DNA of 64,000 nucleotides from Panorpa germanica (GCA_963678705.1 OY783212.1:62001-126000); one strand, 5' to 3'. Positions 35,901 through 48,277 are shown, counted from the stretch's first letter. Translations and numbers: made by a program. The notes: generated from the sequence alone by a model not told the origin.

Positions 35901-38265
35901 GATAAGACTTTTCTGTTTTATTTGTTGCACGTTTACTCCTTTCATAGAATGCATTTGCTAGCATATACAACACCTTTGCGTCTAGTCCGTGCTGACCAAC
36001 ACATCGAACTGTTTCAATACCTCTATTCAGCAAAACACGCAAATCACCTATGTCTGATCCAGCTTGGTTTTTGTATAACTTGTAACATGATTCCCACCAA
36101 TCTGCCTGCTGAGTAGTGCATAGGCGTTCCATTATATTAGCTGGAATAAGCACGGGTTTCTCAGAACTTATAAAGCCTCGTTTCATGGAATCATCTAAAT
36201 TGGCTTGAGCCCTAATTATGCAACAATACAAAAATGCATCGACATCTAAACGACTCAGTGTTTCTAAGCTGCAACTCGTTAAGTTATTCACAGAAAATTG
36301 CAACCCATCAAAAATCATACACTTAATATCTGACAAATGTTTACAGGAAAGGCCAATCCATACCAAATGATGAAGTGAGTTAGGATACTGTCTTTGTGAT
36401 ATATCATTATAGCTTTTTATTTCACTCGTTGCTGGTAGTCTTAAGGGAGGTTCACTTAAATAAGAACAATTTACAAAATATGATGTATTTATAAGAGCTA
36501 AATGTTGTCGGCCGGTAAATAATTCTTTAAATAATTTTTCACGCCATTGTCCAATACAATTGTTGGATATTCTATCCACAAATACAGCACGCTTCTCCTT
36601 AATTGATGCCAACAATATCTGGCCGGCCTGTGAGCACCTATATGAACCTTCCCGATTCCATCTTTGTAAAATTTGACGATTATTTTCCGTTGTTTGACTT
36701 AACCAGGTCTCCTGCAAATCAGGTGGTGTTGTATGAAATGCCAACAAAAGTAAAGGAGCGCATAATTTTGTTTTTTCTTTCCACATGTTTTGATGATGTT
36801 TCTTAGCGCGCTTGTATATAAATGTAGCAATATGAAAGCATAACTGTCCTCTAAAATGATTTAAGAATTGCGTAGCTAATTCTCGTTCTGGAAACAATGA
36901 AGTAACAATTTTTGCAGCGTTATTAAGTGCTTGATCGAAATTTGAAATGGCATTTAAGCAATCAGTTAGGTTTTTTATACTAGAATTATTTTCTGTTAGT
37001 GACAAATGTGCAATTTTTTCTAGAACAATCAAATTAAAAAGCCAAAACTCCCAATTCAAATTCTGCGAGTTGTCAATACCAAATTGAAATTTTTGCAAAA
37101 TTTCTCCTAAAGTATCATACCAATCCAAATTATCTTCAAATATATTGTAATTTTTAAATTCAATATCGTATGCATGTTTATAAGCATCTTCGATCAAATT
37201 TTCTTGAAGTAAATGTTGCAATAGCCTTATTCTTAAAGTTGGATCTGCTGGTCTGATATCCAGTTCTTTAAGTATAAGCTCTTTTACATGAGAAGGTTTT
37301 GAGTCCTTCGCAACTAAAAGTTTTTCTTTTAATTTAAACACAGTATTGTTGCTTGAAAATTCTGCTTCTGCTTTTTCACACCAATATCGGGCTCTTTCCG
37401 GATCTAATGCTACATCGCCTTCAACGAGCATTTCACAAACTAAAACAAACAAAAATCAAGTAAATTATTTGACGACTTTTAAAAATGTATTAGCAAAATC
37501 AGATTTTTTAAATGTCTCATTTGACGAACAGATGATTGATGGTGAAATAAAAAAACAAAAAAGACTTATTTAGCATTTCTGATATAATTATTAATAATAA
37601 CCCGCTGAACACAATTTTTAGGTAACTTTTGTTGTGTTACATAAACATTAAAAACAGATAACGGTGTTTATCGGGAAACAAACTCTGCTTTTAGGTAATT
37701 ATAATAATTGAGGCTTAAAATTTCATAGTATTCATTCATTTCTACTTGTAAGAAAATACAATAATCATTGACAGTCATTAGGAATTTGTAATTACCTTTC
37801 ATGAGTAATTCTGGCTGCTTAGGTTCCAGTTCCATTGAAGTTTTATAGGCTGCAAAGGCCTTTTCCTTTAAACCTTGTGCATCAAGACATTGACCAAGAA
37901 GTTTATATGCTGCCGAAGAATTTTCCTTTACCGACATATAGTTAGAAACATACTGTCGTGCAATGTCATAGTGTCCGGCTTTATAATAAATGCCAGCCAC
38001 AGATAATCCACGTAAATTGCGCTATAAAAAAATAATTTAGAAACAATTAAGTACTCAATCTACTAAATTGATGTAATAATAAAATTATAAGAAATCGTCA
38101 ATTTAAAGAAATATTTTTTATCAATTAATTCTGCCGGCTTTACGGCGGCCATATCCATAACATGCATCTATAAAATAAGGCTATACGAATTACCTCCCGT
38201 TCAGATTTTAGGTTAGATAAATTTGAACGAACTTGTAAGTCAATCTGTTGTTTTGTTTTCAACAT
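23982..38265 (-). CDS. Nup358: RanBP2/Nup358 nucleoporin, 10 exons
   Basis: Exons: 38265-38194, 38021-37796, 37439-32248, 32170-32028, 31927-31698, 30586-29741, 28519-28173, 27663-27355, 26126-25920, 24176-23982. All are in frame, giving 2588 residues. Order: N-terminal TPR/helical region ([25 protein letters not shown]), zinc finger 1 (about 1280-1305, CX2CX10CX2C), Ran-binding domain 1 (about 1430-1567), zinc fingers 2 and 3 (about 1590, 1645), domain 2 (about 1822-1954), a region with scattered FG motifs, domain 3 (about 2285-2415) and a divergent domain 4 (about 2456-2570). There is no cyclophilin domain and the protein ends PEED, as in other insects. It forms the cytoplasmic filaments of the nuclear pore and binds RanGTP-importin complexes (established for the family). 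The exon 6 donor is GC rather than GT. The ATG at 38265 fits the family's short N-terminus. Confidence 0.95.
24177..25919 (-). other. RanBP2 intron 9, nothing recognised
   Basis: A 1743-bp intron with GTAAGT donor and TTCAG acceptor. No repeat family or nested gene is recognised. Confidence 0.6.
26214..26280 (+). mobile_element. Possible end of a hAT-like element in RanBP2 intron 8
   Basis: The stretch CCACTGGCGTAGCTAGG followed by a GC-rich run (CACCGGGGCCCTCGG) resembles common hAT terminal sequences beginning CAGTGGCGTAGC. It is unlike the AT-rich surroundings. A matching opposite end was not found; GGGCCCCAGTTTCG at 27172 is a weak candidate. The 75-residue plus-strand frame at 26621-26848 lies between them and has no recognised family. 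Confidence 0.4.
28813..29452 (-). mobile_element. MITE family 1 copy in RanBP2 intron 6
   Basis: 640 bp; the left end is intact and the right end carries one change (ACACAAGGCCATT). The long palindrome is partly degraded (GTAATGTTACCAACCTTAC). It is in the same orientation as RanBP2. Confidence 0.93.
30624..31109 (+). mobile_element. LINE 3' fragment with 19-bp target duplication, in RanBP2 intron 5
   Basis: A 486-bp insertion flanked by TAATATAACTCCCTAGATA at 30605-30623 and 31110-31128. Its 3' end (GTAGATTGTAAAGCCGAAAGGC, then an AT-rich tail) matches the LINE at 13412-14333. The coding part is shorter and more decayed, with purine-rich blocks (AAGAGAGTCAAGA). It is antisense to RanBP2. 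Confidence 0.9.
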
Positions 38266-38725
38266 TTTGATCACAAAAACTATTTTAAAACTGCACGTAC
38301 AATTATATTTTTATTTGATTTAATAAAAAAAGAACTCAGAACATTATATTCGCGTAAAAAGCGAACTGATTTTTCCAAATTACCACCACAAAGTGCACAA
38401 AACTGAGCATAGATAAAAAAAATGCGCAATAAGACCATAGCTATATAACAGGCATAACACTTGCGTAATGAAAAGCACACAACAAACAGCCTACTTCATT
38501 TGTGAGAAAATAACATTGAGAAAAGTAGAAGTCCACAAACCATACAAAAATATATCTACGTCAATATTTTAAAGCAAGAAATAAATAAATTTCATAAATA
38601 ATTTGTAGTATGAGTCTGATCTTATTAATTTGTGATTCTAATTAAATTCCGATGTTAAATGAATTATTATTCAAACATAATTATATCTTTCTCTCCTCTT
38701 TATTTTTTTATTCGAAGAGCGACCC
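38266..38725. other. RanBP2 5' flank
   Basis: Upstream of the RanBP2 ATG; must hold its promoter. No motif is clear enough to name. Confidence 0.35.
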
Positions 38726-39321
38726 AATGGGCTTGTGTCCTCATTTTTTAGTGGTCGATTTTTCAGTTTTTGATTGAAATTGATGTTAATAAATGTGTAT
38801 ATTGACGGAGATAAGCAATTAAAAGTTTAAATTATAGTTTTAGCGCTAGAAATGGTCGGCCATATTTGTATGGCGTGAAATGCATTTTAACGTCAGTTAT
38901 TTGTTGAGTAGATCAGTGCTGTTGTAATGTTTTGTAGCTGTTGGTAGTCAAATAATCAAGTCAAGTCAAAGAATAATAAGTTTTTATTTTATTTAACCCG
39001 CTAAGGCAGACATAATATTGAAATTGATTGTTCCTTGAAATAGCTGTAAATAATATTTGATATAAAAATACATATAGCAGAGATTTATGAGCTGTAAGAT
39101 TGGTGGATTGTGACAAGGATTGTGATGTCACATGCACTTGGAATGTGTACAACGTTGAATCCCTTTAATAATTAAAGAGACAAAATGACTTTTAATTGTT
39201 AATATCTCTTAACATATAAGGAGTTATTAAAAAATAATTGAACATTTGAGGTTCTAGTAACCCACTTTATCAATATATAGTACACTTTTATAGAAATTAA
39301 GACATAGGACACAAGCCCATT
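38726..39321 (+). mobile_element. MITE family 1 copy upstream of RanBP2
   Basis: 596 bp, both terminal repeats intact. The internal palindrome is rearranged (GTAAGATTGGTGGATTGTG). It lies about 460 bp upstream of the RanBP2 start codon, so it may sit in or near its regulatory region. Confidence 0.93.
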
Positions 39322-39978
39322 AAATTCATTATTACAGTTATTAAGGATTGAAATAGACAATTTTGTGTCCCTTAATAATTAATGGGGTAAAATTTTAGAA
39401 AAATTATTTGAATAGTTGACATCACTTCGTTCTTTATCTTTTTCCCACTACCATTTGCTTAACTTAACAATCACTATTAAACAAGAGTAGTGCAAAAGAG
39501 ATGCAGAATCAAAAGTCACAGTGCTAGTGCTTCAATTTAACTCACCTCGAGACATCAGGCCTTTGTTGCAGATATAACAACATACTGTTTAAATACAACT
39601 TCTTATATATTGAATACAGTAAAACAGAAGATAAATTATTCTTATGAACTGGTAGTACTTCCTTTGCGTAAAGTGAAAAAATTTGCTTTAATTACAATAG
39701 TTTCGTTGTTAATAGTTAAACCTGCTTATGCTTATGAATTATTGTTGTATAAAGGGCTGTTTTAAAAATCCTTGTTAATTTAAAACTGTCTATAAATTTA
39801 TTAGTAGCTTAAGATTAACTTCACATTCATTTATACCACTCGGCAATGTAACATCGATAAAGGGGTGTCATCAGTGTCAGTTTTAGGGGTCAATAACCCA
39901 TTTAAACACCCCAAATTTTGCAACATTATATGTATATATTACAATCGACTTATGTTCTAAAAAATAACTCATAAACTT
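39322..39978. other. Intergenic between the MITE and DNAJC19
   Basis: Probably carries the DNAJC19 3' untranslated region on the minus strand. Nothing else is recognised. Confidence 0.4.
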
Positions 39979-40700
39979 TTAATTATTTTTTCCATTTTCC
40001 ATTAAATCTTTAGCTTCATTTATTTTAGCTGCTAAATAAGGAGAGCCACCTCTGTCGGGATGATTTAATGACATAATTCTTTTAAAAGCTTCTTTGACCT
40101 AAAATTTAAAAACATATTTATGTCGTATTGTTTTAAAATAATCATAGAATTGTTTTAGAAGTCCTTTTTCAAGGAGTAAAAGGTTTTAATGTATCATAAT
40201 AATCCCTTGTATCAACCCTTATGAGTGCTTCTTACCTTTAGCTTTGATGATGTTGGACTTATTCCTAAAACGAGAGAAGCCTCACGTCTTGACATCTTTG
40301 TTTCAAAACCTCCTTTGTAATATTTGGAGTTAACCATAGTTTCACTATCAAATTTTGGTAAGTTTTTCATTGCTTCAGTCATTTTATGACTCATATTAGG
40401 AACTTGCTTTAATACATAACGTCCAATAAATCCCACAGCAGACAGTGCTAGCCCTCCTACTATTAATGAGCTGGCCTGTAAGTGATGCAATTTAAAAATA
40501 TATTTAGATTTCATATAAACAATAATGTACAGCAATGATAGGTCTTATGTAAAATATTTTCTAGGTTATAATCCAATAATTTAAGTTAGATTGATTTGCA
40601 ATATAAAAAGCCTGCTGCGATTTTCAAATTTTCGGCTTGTACTATAATGATGTAATGAACTATAGATTCAAAATAAAATTAATTGATATATACTCACCAT
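39979..40700 (-). CDS. DNAJC19: TIM14/Pam18 J-domain protein (DNAJC19 orthologue), 3 exons
   Basis: Exons 40700-40698 (the ATG codon alone), 40475-40236 and 40098-39979 give 120 residues; the human protein has 116. The N-terminus [21 protein letters not shown] is a membrane segment aligned with human MASTVVAVGLTIAAAGFAGRY. It is followed by [21 protein letters not shown] and the J-domain HPD motif in [22 protein letters not shown]. The family member is the inner-membrane co-chaperone that stimulates mtHsp70 in the TIM23 import motor (established). The start-only first exon is supported because the GTGAGT donor directly follows the ATG, and the exon 2 acceptor restores the conserved MAS start. 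Confidence 0.95.
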
Positions 40701-41012
40701 TTTCAATTGCCGTCACTATTGCGTTCGATTTTTTTTTCTCAGATTTGCGCCTACTAAACTTACCATCAAGCTCACAACCACATAATATTATGTGGTTTGT
40801 GACCCAGCTTTGTTCATATTGGCCATAGAAATTGGTAGAAATAAAGAAATGTAAAAAGAAGAGAAATAAACGAGCTGAAGTTAGCAGCAAAACATTCAGC
40901 AGTATATTTTTATCGCCGTATCGTTAATTTGCTAGCACTGCAGTCCGAAATTGTTAGGGAGTTTTGGATGAATTTCGTGGCAACAATTTTCTAGTCCTTT
41001 TAATTGAACATC
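40701..41012. promoter_or_regulatory. Compact divergent promoter, DNAJC19 / importin-5
   Basis: Only 312 bp separate the two start codons, which point away from each other. The stretch must carry both 5' leaders and a bidirectional promoter. No TATA box is obvious on either side. Confidence 0.75.
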
Positions 41013-44000
41013 ATGGCTGCAGAGCAAGAACAATTTCACCAGCTTCTAAGTACACTACTATCTACTGATAATGATATTCGATCGAAAGCGGAGGTATGTA
41101 ATAATATAATAACGCTAATGTCGAAAATTTTCATCCATAAATTTATACACATCATGATTTAATAGTTTAATAAAATAATTGAACACCATCATAGCAACGT
41201 GTTTGTCAAGCATGTTTTTTAATAACTAGCGAATTTTAGTATTAATTTTTTATTCACTAATTTTTTTGAAATTTAGGCATTTTTAATTATGAAAAACTAT
41301 GTGCTTAATTCTAATATAATTCAGCTCTACTTTTGAAAAAATAATTATATAGATATATATTTACAAGGTCACACCCTTTAATAATACATTGCATTAACAA
41401 TACTAATACACATGTCTTATCTGTTTCCCTCCAAATTGAGTGATTCACTCTTTACAATTACAAACGCGTTTTTTTTTTATTTTTAGGTTAGGCTTTGACC
41501 ATTACTTTGTTTCTTTATTGTTGTATTTTTTCTTTATAGGAAGCCTACAACAATTTACCCGTTGAAGGTAAAGTAACGCACTTACTTGGAGCTATTCACA
41601 ATGTTCAAATGGGAGAAGAAGCCCGGCAAATGGCCGCTGTACTATTGCGACGTTTATTTTCTGCAGAATTTATGGACTTTTATCCCAAGGTATGATTCAT
41701 AATACCAAATTATTTTCATCTTTATCTTATTTATTAATCATATTTCTTTTATATAAACTATAGCTTCCAGCAGAAGCTCAAGTACAGCTAAAAGAACAAG
41801 TCTTGTTGGCTATTCAAATTGATCAGAGTATCTCTATGCGCCGGAAGGTTTGCGAAGTAGTTGCAGAAGTTGCTAGAAATTTAATTGATGAAGATGGCAA
41901 TAATCAATGGCCAGAATTTTTGCAGTTTCTCTTTCAGTGTGCTAATGCCCCAAATTCACAACTTAAGGAAGCAGCTCTTCGAATGTTCACGTGAGTTTAC
42001 AAATTATTTAATTATTAATTAATCAAATATTTATAAAATATAGCTGTGCTTAAATAATATTTGTTTTTAGAGCTGTGCCAAGTGTATTTGGAAATGAACA
42101 GGCAAGATACTTAGATCACATCAAACAAATGCTCCAACAGTCTCTTGTTATGGAAGCTGGATATGATGTACGATTTCAAGCGGTGCGTGCTGTAGGAGCA
42201 TTTATCTTGTTACATGATAAGGAGCCATCCATCCAGAAACATTTTGCAGATATCCTACCGCAGTCTTTGCAGGTAACATAAACAAGAGACTCTTATTTAT
42301 ATTTATTTCGTAGTCTATGATGATCAAATTTTACGTCTGAATAAAATTTGTTGATAAACTGGCTTAATCTTTTCTGAAAAATGTGAAAAAAAATTATTTC
42401 ACATATTTTCTGAATTATAATTTCTTATATAGTTTATTTTATATCTTTTAAGGTTGTTGCTGAAAGTATTGAAAAGCAGGATGATACTTATTTGTTGAAA
42501 GTTTTGATTGATTTAGCAGAATCGACACCCAAGTATCTTAGACCACAATTGGAACCTATATTCGAAATGTGCATGAAAGTTTTTAGTAATACAGATATGG
42601 AAGATTCTTGGAGACAATTATCATTGGAAGTTATGGTTACATTATCGGAAACAGCACCAGCAATGGTTCGTAAATCTGCTGGTAAATACATAGTTGCGTT
42701 AGTACCATTAATCCTGCAACTTATGACTGATTTGGAAGATGAGGAAGAATGGGCAGTGTCCGATGAAATTATTGAAGATGATAATGAAAGGTTATTTGAA
42801 AATTTCTTATTTAGACTTCTTATTTATATTCATTTCGCAGTCTATGATGATCAAATTTTATGTCTGAATAAAATCTGTTGATAAAAAGGCTTAATCTTTT
42901 CTGAAAAATGTGAAACAAAATTATATATTTATATAATATATATACATATATCTTATAATTTTGTTCTTTTTTTATTACAGTAACAATGTGGTAGCAGAGT
43001 CTGCTTTAGATCGTCTTGCATGTGGACTTGGCGGTAAAACAATGCTTCCACTAGTGATTCAAAACATTCCTGTTATGCTCGCACACGCAGATTGGAGACA
43101 ACGTCATGCTGCTTTAATGGCAATCTCTGCAGTTGGAGAAGGTTGCCACAAACAAATGGAAACTATGTTAGATGAAATTATGAATGGTGTTCTAAACTAC
43201 CTTCAAGATTCGGTAAGCTATAACGTCTTTTAAGGCAGTTGTCGTGCTACAAGTCTCATTGCTAGTCGTACAATCAAATTTAAAATAGATTGACCTTTTC
43301 ACCTTTTGATATATTTAATCTAAGTTAGAATCACTTGCACAGGGAGCAATGGATTTAACATTGTGGTCACATCAGTTTCATTTCTTGTCTTAAAAATTAT
43401 AAGAATAATTCTCTAATAAGGGTGCACATCTGAAATATGAACTGTTTTTTGTGAATTTACAAAACAAAGCTTGTTCAAATGGTGCTGGTGTTAATATAAA
43501 AGTATTTTATAGCTATGATAAACTCTCTTATACCAGACTAGACTTCTGGCTTGTTTTTTTTTTTACTTGGCTACGTTCTTTCTTTACGTGACTATTAAAA
43601 AAAACAAGCCAGAAGTCTAGTCCGGTATAAGAGAGTATAATATCATAGCTATAAAATACTTTTATATTAACATCAGCACCATTTGAACAAGCTTTGTTTT
43701 GTAAATTCACAAAAAACCGTTCATATTTCAGATGTGCACCCTTATTAGAGAATTATTCTTATAATGTTTATTACAAAATTGAAGCTCTTACTATAGAATA
43801 AAACTTTTGAATAATATTGTAGCACGGCATCCAACTTTTCCAACAGTTTCTAATAATATTATTAAAATAATTAACTAACTTTTCGTATTCGTAGCATCCT
43901 CGTGTACGATATGCTGCTTGTAATGCTATTGGTCAAATGTCTACAGATTTTGCACCAATATTTGAGAAGAAATTTCACGACAAAGTTGTTCCTGGTTTAT

Positions 44001-46900
44001 TGATGGTACTAAATGATAATGGCAATCCTCGAGTTCAAGCTCATGCTGGAGCTGCTTTGGTTAATTTTAGTGAAGATTGCCCCAAGGGTATATTAACACA
44101 ATATTTAGATGCAATAATGGGAAAATTGGAATCTATTCTTACTGCTAAGTTTAAAGAACTTGTTGAGAAAGGAACTAAACTTGTTCTTGAACAAGTTGTT
44201 ACAACAATTGCATCAGTTGCTGATACTTCTGAGAAAGAGTTTGTTGCGTATTATGATAGATTGATGCCGTGTTTAAAATATATTATACAAAACGCTACCA
44301 CTGATGATCTGAAAATGCTGCGTGGTAAAACCATAGAGTGTGTAAGCTTAATTGGTTAGTATATATTTTGTTTTTTAGTAATTCTAATCTAATTATCATT
44401 ATATTGTCTTATATGTAACAATTAATATATAAGACATGTTTTTCTTCAATATCACATATATATGATATTTTTTTAAAAAAATTACAGGTTTAGCTGTAGG
44501 TTCTGAAAAGTTTATGCGTGACGCTAGCGAAGTAATGGATATGTTATTAAAAACACATACTGAAGGAGATCTACCAGATGATGACCCACAAACTTCTTAT
44601 CTTATTTCTGCATGGGCTAGAATCTGTAAAATATTAGGTAAAATTAGCTTCAGATATTATTGTCTTCCTGGTCATTACCTTACTCTTATTTATATTAACT
44701 CAATCTTCATCCTTTCCTGCTGCAATACTTCTACATCCCTTTCTCTTATATCGCATTTCTTACCTTCCTTTATCCTTTATTCCTTCTCGTCCTATAAATT
44801 TCCTTCAACGCCATTCTTTTTCCTAAATAATATCTTTGTGCAAAAAATTAAATAAATGTTTAATTTTTCTAGGTAAACAATTTGAGCAATATCTACCATT
44901 AGTCATGGGGCCTGTCTTAAGAACTGCATCTATGAAGCCGGAAGTGGCACTTCTAGATAATGATGACCTTCAGGATATAGAAGGAGATGTAGATTGGCAA
45001 TTTGTTAATCTAGGAGAACAACAGAACTTTGGAATAAGAACAGCAGGTAATAATTTTCAAATAAAATTACTATTTTAAAGAAAATAAAAATAATATGATG
45101 ATAGAAATACTTATTCTGAATGTTATTATGTGGTATAATATGGCTTAATCTTTTCTGAACAATATTTATATTGAGAATTATTATTCTTTTTTCTGTGTTT
45201 TCTTACTTATTATATTTATTATTATTCTGCAGGTTTGGAAGATAAAGCTTCAGCTTGTGAAATGTTGGTGTGCTATGCTCGTGAATTGAAGGAAGGTTTT
45301 TCTGATTACGCTGAAGAAGTAGTAAAACTGATGGTTCCTATGTTAAAGTTCTATTTCCATGATGGAGTCAGAACAGCAGCTGCAGAATCTCTTCCCTGTC
45401 TCTTAGACTGTGCAAAAATCAAGGGACAACAATATCTACAAGGGATGTGGCTTTACATTTGCCCTGAACTAATTAAAGCTATTGATACTGAACCGGAAAA
45501 TGAAGTTACTATGGAATTGATGCATTCCTTAGCTAAAGTATGATCGGCATTCAGAGTTTTGTTTAATGTGATTATACTTTTTAGTACAAAAAAATGCAAT
45601 TTCCCACATTTTTATTTTTAGTGCATTGAAACCTTGGGAGCAGGATGCTTACGTGATGAATCAATGACAGAGGTGTTAAGAATTGTCAGTAAAATGATGG
45701 ATGATCACTTTGAAAGGGCAAATGAACGATTGGAGAAGAGAAAAGATGAGGATTACGATGAAGTAAGCACTTTATATTTATAAAGTTGCTATTTTACTTT
45801 GAAGTTATATATTTAACATTAAATAATTTTTAGATCGTTGAAGAGCAGTTAGTTGATGAAGACAATGATGATATTTACACTTTATCCAAAGTAGCTGATA
45901 TAGTTCATGCTTTATTCTCCACCGAAAGAGAAGCATTTTTACCATATTTCGATCGAATTGTTGGTCATTTTGTGACTCTATTAGGTACTGACAGACCATG
46001 GTCAGATCATCAATGGGGCATGTGTATATTTGATGACGTAATTGAATTTGGAGGACCACAATGTGCAAAATATCAAGAATATTTCCTAGGACCATTATTA
46101 CAATATGTGACAGATCCTGCAGCAGAAGTTAGACAAGCAGCAGCATATGGTTGCGGAGTTCTGGGACAGGTACTTTCAATAAATAATATTTATAAATATT
46201 ATTTATTGTTTAAAAATCCTAAACTTATCTAACTCTAACCTTTTGCAGTTTGCTGGAGAGCAATTTGCACAAGCGTGTGCACAAGCAATTCCAAGACTCT
46301 TGGAAGTTATCAATGATCCTAATAGCCGAGCTGTCGAAAATGTAAATCCCACTGAAAATTGTATTTCAGCAGTAACTAAAATTCTAAAATATAATTCAAG
46401 TGCCATAAATGTGGATGAAGTTATATCACATTGGTAAGTCTTTCACACAAATTAAATAAAGTAAAATTCAAGATTGAAAATGTAATTTAAGAAACGCATT
46501 TATTTCTTAAGGCTTGGCTGGCTTCCTGTTGTCGAAGATGAAGATGAGGCACCTCATGTTTATGGATATCTATGTGATCTAATTGAAGCAAATCATCCAT
46601 TAGTGCTAGGCCCAAATAATTCCAATTTACCACGATTAGTAAGCATCATAGCAGAGGCCTTTTTACGAGATGCTGTCGCTCCAGAACACGATGTCGCAAA
46701 AAGAATGGTACACATTGTTCGACAAATAGAGGTATGTGCAACAATTTGTATAACTTGTATGACACAACCAAATTATCAAACCATAATCTAATAAAAATAT
46801 TTCTTTTCAGACTAATACGGAGATGTTTGCCGCCTGCATATCTGTTTTAAGTCCCGCACAAAAGGAAGCTCTTAGTGAAGTATTTAAAGCCGTTTCATAA
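41013..46900 (+). CDS. IPO5: Importin-5 (RanBP5/karyopherin beta-3), 15 exons
   Basis: Exons: 41013-41093, 41540-41689, 41764-41990, 42071-42272, 42453-42790, 42981-43212, 43895-44354, 44488-44637, 44873-45046, 45233-45537, 45622-45762, 45834-46169, 46249-46433, 46512-46731, 46811-46900. All GT-AG joins keep frame, giving 1096 residues (human 1097). The whole chain is HEAT repeats. Diagnostic stretches include [64 protein letters not shown] and [24 protein letters not shown], plus an acidic loop near [13 protein letters not shown]. Importin-5 carries ribosomal proteins and histones into the nucleus and releases them on RanGTP (established). The first in-frame ATG fits the family start [13 protein letters not shown] polyadenylation signal AATAAA lies at 47013-47018. 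Confidence 0.97.
42294..42404 (+). repeat. Segment shared with a neighbouring importin-5 intron (copy 1)
   Basis: About 105 bp in intron 4 (42273-42452), containing GTCTATGATGATCAAATTTTA and GGCTTAATCTTTTCTGAAAA. It recurs with few changes at 42819-42924. A shorter trace (GGCTTAATCTTTTCTGAACAA) is in the intron at 45139. Confidence 0.85.
42819..42924 (+). repeat. Segment shared with a neighbouring importin-5 intron (copy 2)
   Basis: Second copy of the segment at 42294-42404, in intron 5 (42791-42980), roughly 90 percent alike by eye. The intervening exon is not duplicated. Confidence 0.85.
43239..43842. mobile_element. Foldback element with ~160-bp inverted arms in importin-5 intron 6
   Basis: Arms at about 43399-43556 and 43592-43764 are near-perfect reverse complements (for example AATAAGGGTGCACATCTGAA opposite TTCAGATGTGCACCCTTATT). 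They surround a short T-rich, ACTTGGCTACGTTC-containing loop of about 35 bp. Outside them a shorter inverted motif CGTGCTACAA / TTGTAGCACG appears at about 43249 and 43819 and may mark the element ends. The RNA of this intron would form a long hairpin. No protein is encoded. Confidence 0.8.
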
Positions 46901-47776
46901 TCAAATTTACATGACGTAAGCAGAGTATGTTGTCTAGCATAACATACACTTGATATTTATGATACTGAATAATTTCTTAATTTTATTTAAATTACCGCTT
47001 AATTTATAATTAAATAAACAAAATACTTCGTTATTTAAATTTTTAAGACTTACATATATGTATTTCCGTGATATGTAATTATATAATTTTGTATATATAT
47101 ATATTTGAATATGTATATATACATAATTGTATAATATATATATTTAATATATAATTATACATATACATTTTTTTAAATGAATTTTATTTCATAGTCTTTA
47201 TTTTTCGCTTGATGAGTAAACAACTTAAACAGTAATTTTTAATTGGTTCAATAACAGGAAGACTTCACTTTTCTTTTTTCTATTTTTTTTTTTTGCTGAT
47301 AGTATTGTTAAAGACACAGTTATTGGATCTGTTTGTGCATCACATCACAGTTGGCTGTACATTATTTAAAAATTAATGAAGTTGTAAATGATATTTAAAA
47401 AGAAATTTTAGTGAGCCTTCCTGTTGTCTGATCGATCTCAAATTTTGGATAAATTATTTTTACATCAAGTAGTATGGAAATTTTGTTATGAGTATCAAAA
47501 TGTATATAAAGTAAATATCGTTAGTATTTGATTAATAATTGTGATATATTTTGTCAACAGTAAATTTAATTTGAAATTGTACGGAGATTTTGATATTCAC
47601 TATCAATGTAATTTTTAACTATGTATAATATAGCAAACAACGCAAATATGTTTTTTCATTTACATGTTTTATCTCTTTAATAAAACATGTTTTGTAATAT
47701 TTTTGTGTTTTATGATTAAATATAAATGCTCTATTTCACGATATTGCACCCTCTGATTAAAAGAACCTTTTTTTTT
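46901..47776. other. Importin-5 3' untranslated region and intergenic
   Basis: AT-rich, with possible polyadenylation signals AATAAA at 47013-47018 and AATAAAA near 47680. TATATA runs at 47090-47165. No further gene. Confidence 0.5.
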
Positions 47777-48277
47777 CTACATTTCCACAGAATCCAGGTC
47801 ACTATCTAAATTCAACAGTTGATGTAATGCACTCTTAAGTATTGCATAAATTGAAAGTTCTATAATCTTATTTCTGTTTGTTGTTTCAAGACAAAGCTTA
47901 GTTATGTCTACAATGGGATGTAACATTTTTTGTTTTAATAAGTACCTCAACGAACACAAGAGTGTTTTAAATTACTAATCGGTGTTTTTAAAAGTCTTAA
48001 ATGAACCAGTTCTTAAGATGTCCTTAGATTTTGATAAAATTGATGGAATGTTGGTGAAATAAATTGAGAGTAAAGTAAATCTCTTTCCTTTTTGATTTTG
48101 TGTGTTGGTTGGTAAAACCGAGAAAGAGTTCTTGAGAAAAATCGCTTCTGGTACATCTTTTTCTGCTGAGCCCATTGAATTACCCTCCCGTTGGAAGGAC
48201 TCGTCATACCATCCCCAAGTGTTCCTGAACATCGCAACAACCAGGATGCTATCACTTAGAGTAAAATTATTTGACAT
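47777..48277 (-). pseudogene. Small reading frame of unknown function, broken by a double stop
   Basis: An ATG frame (48277-47975, 100 residues) starts MSNNFTLSDSILVVAMFRN, ends at two consecutive stops (TAG TAA), and continues open in the same frame to 47777. An acceptor-like TTTATTTAAATAG sits 10 bases before the ATG, so it may be an internal exon. I do not recognise the family. A second copy of the upstream 270 bp at 51960-52236 carries a one-base deletion that shifts the frame. Since both copies lie in a duplicated, satellite-flanked block, I favour a decayed gene fragment over an active gene. Confidence 0.4.
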
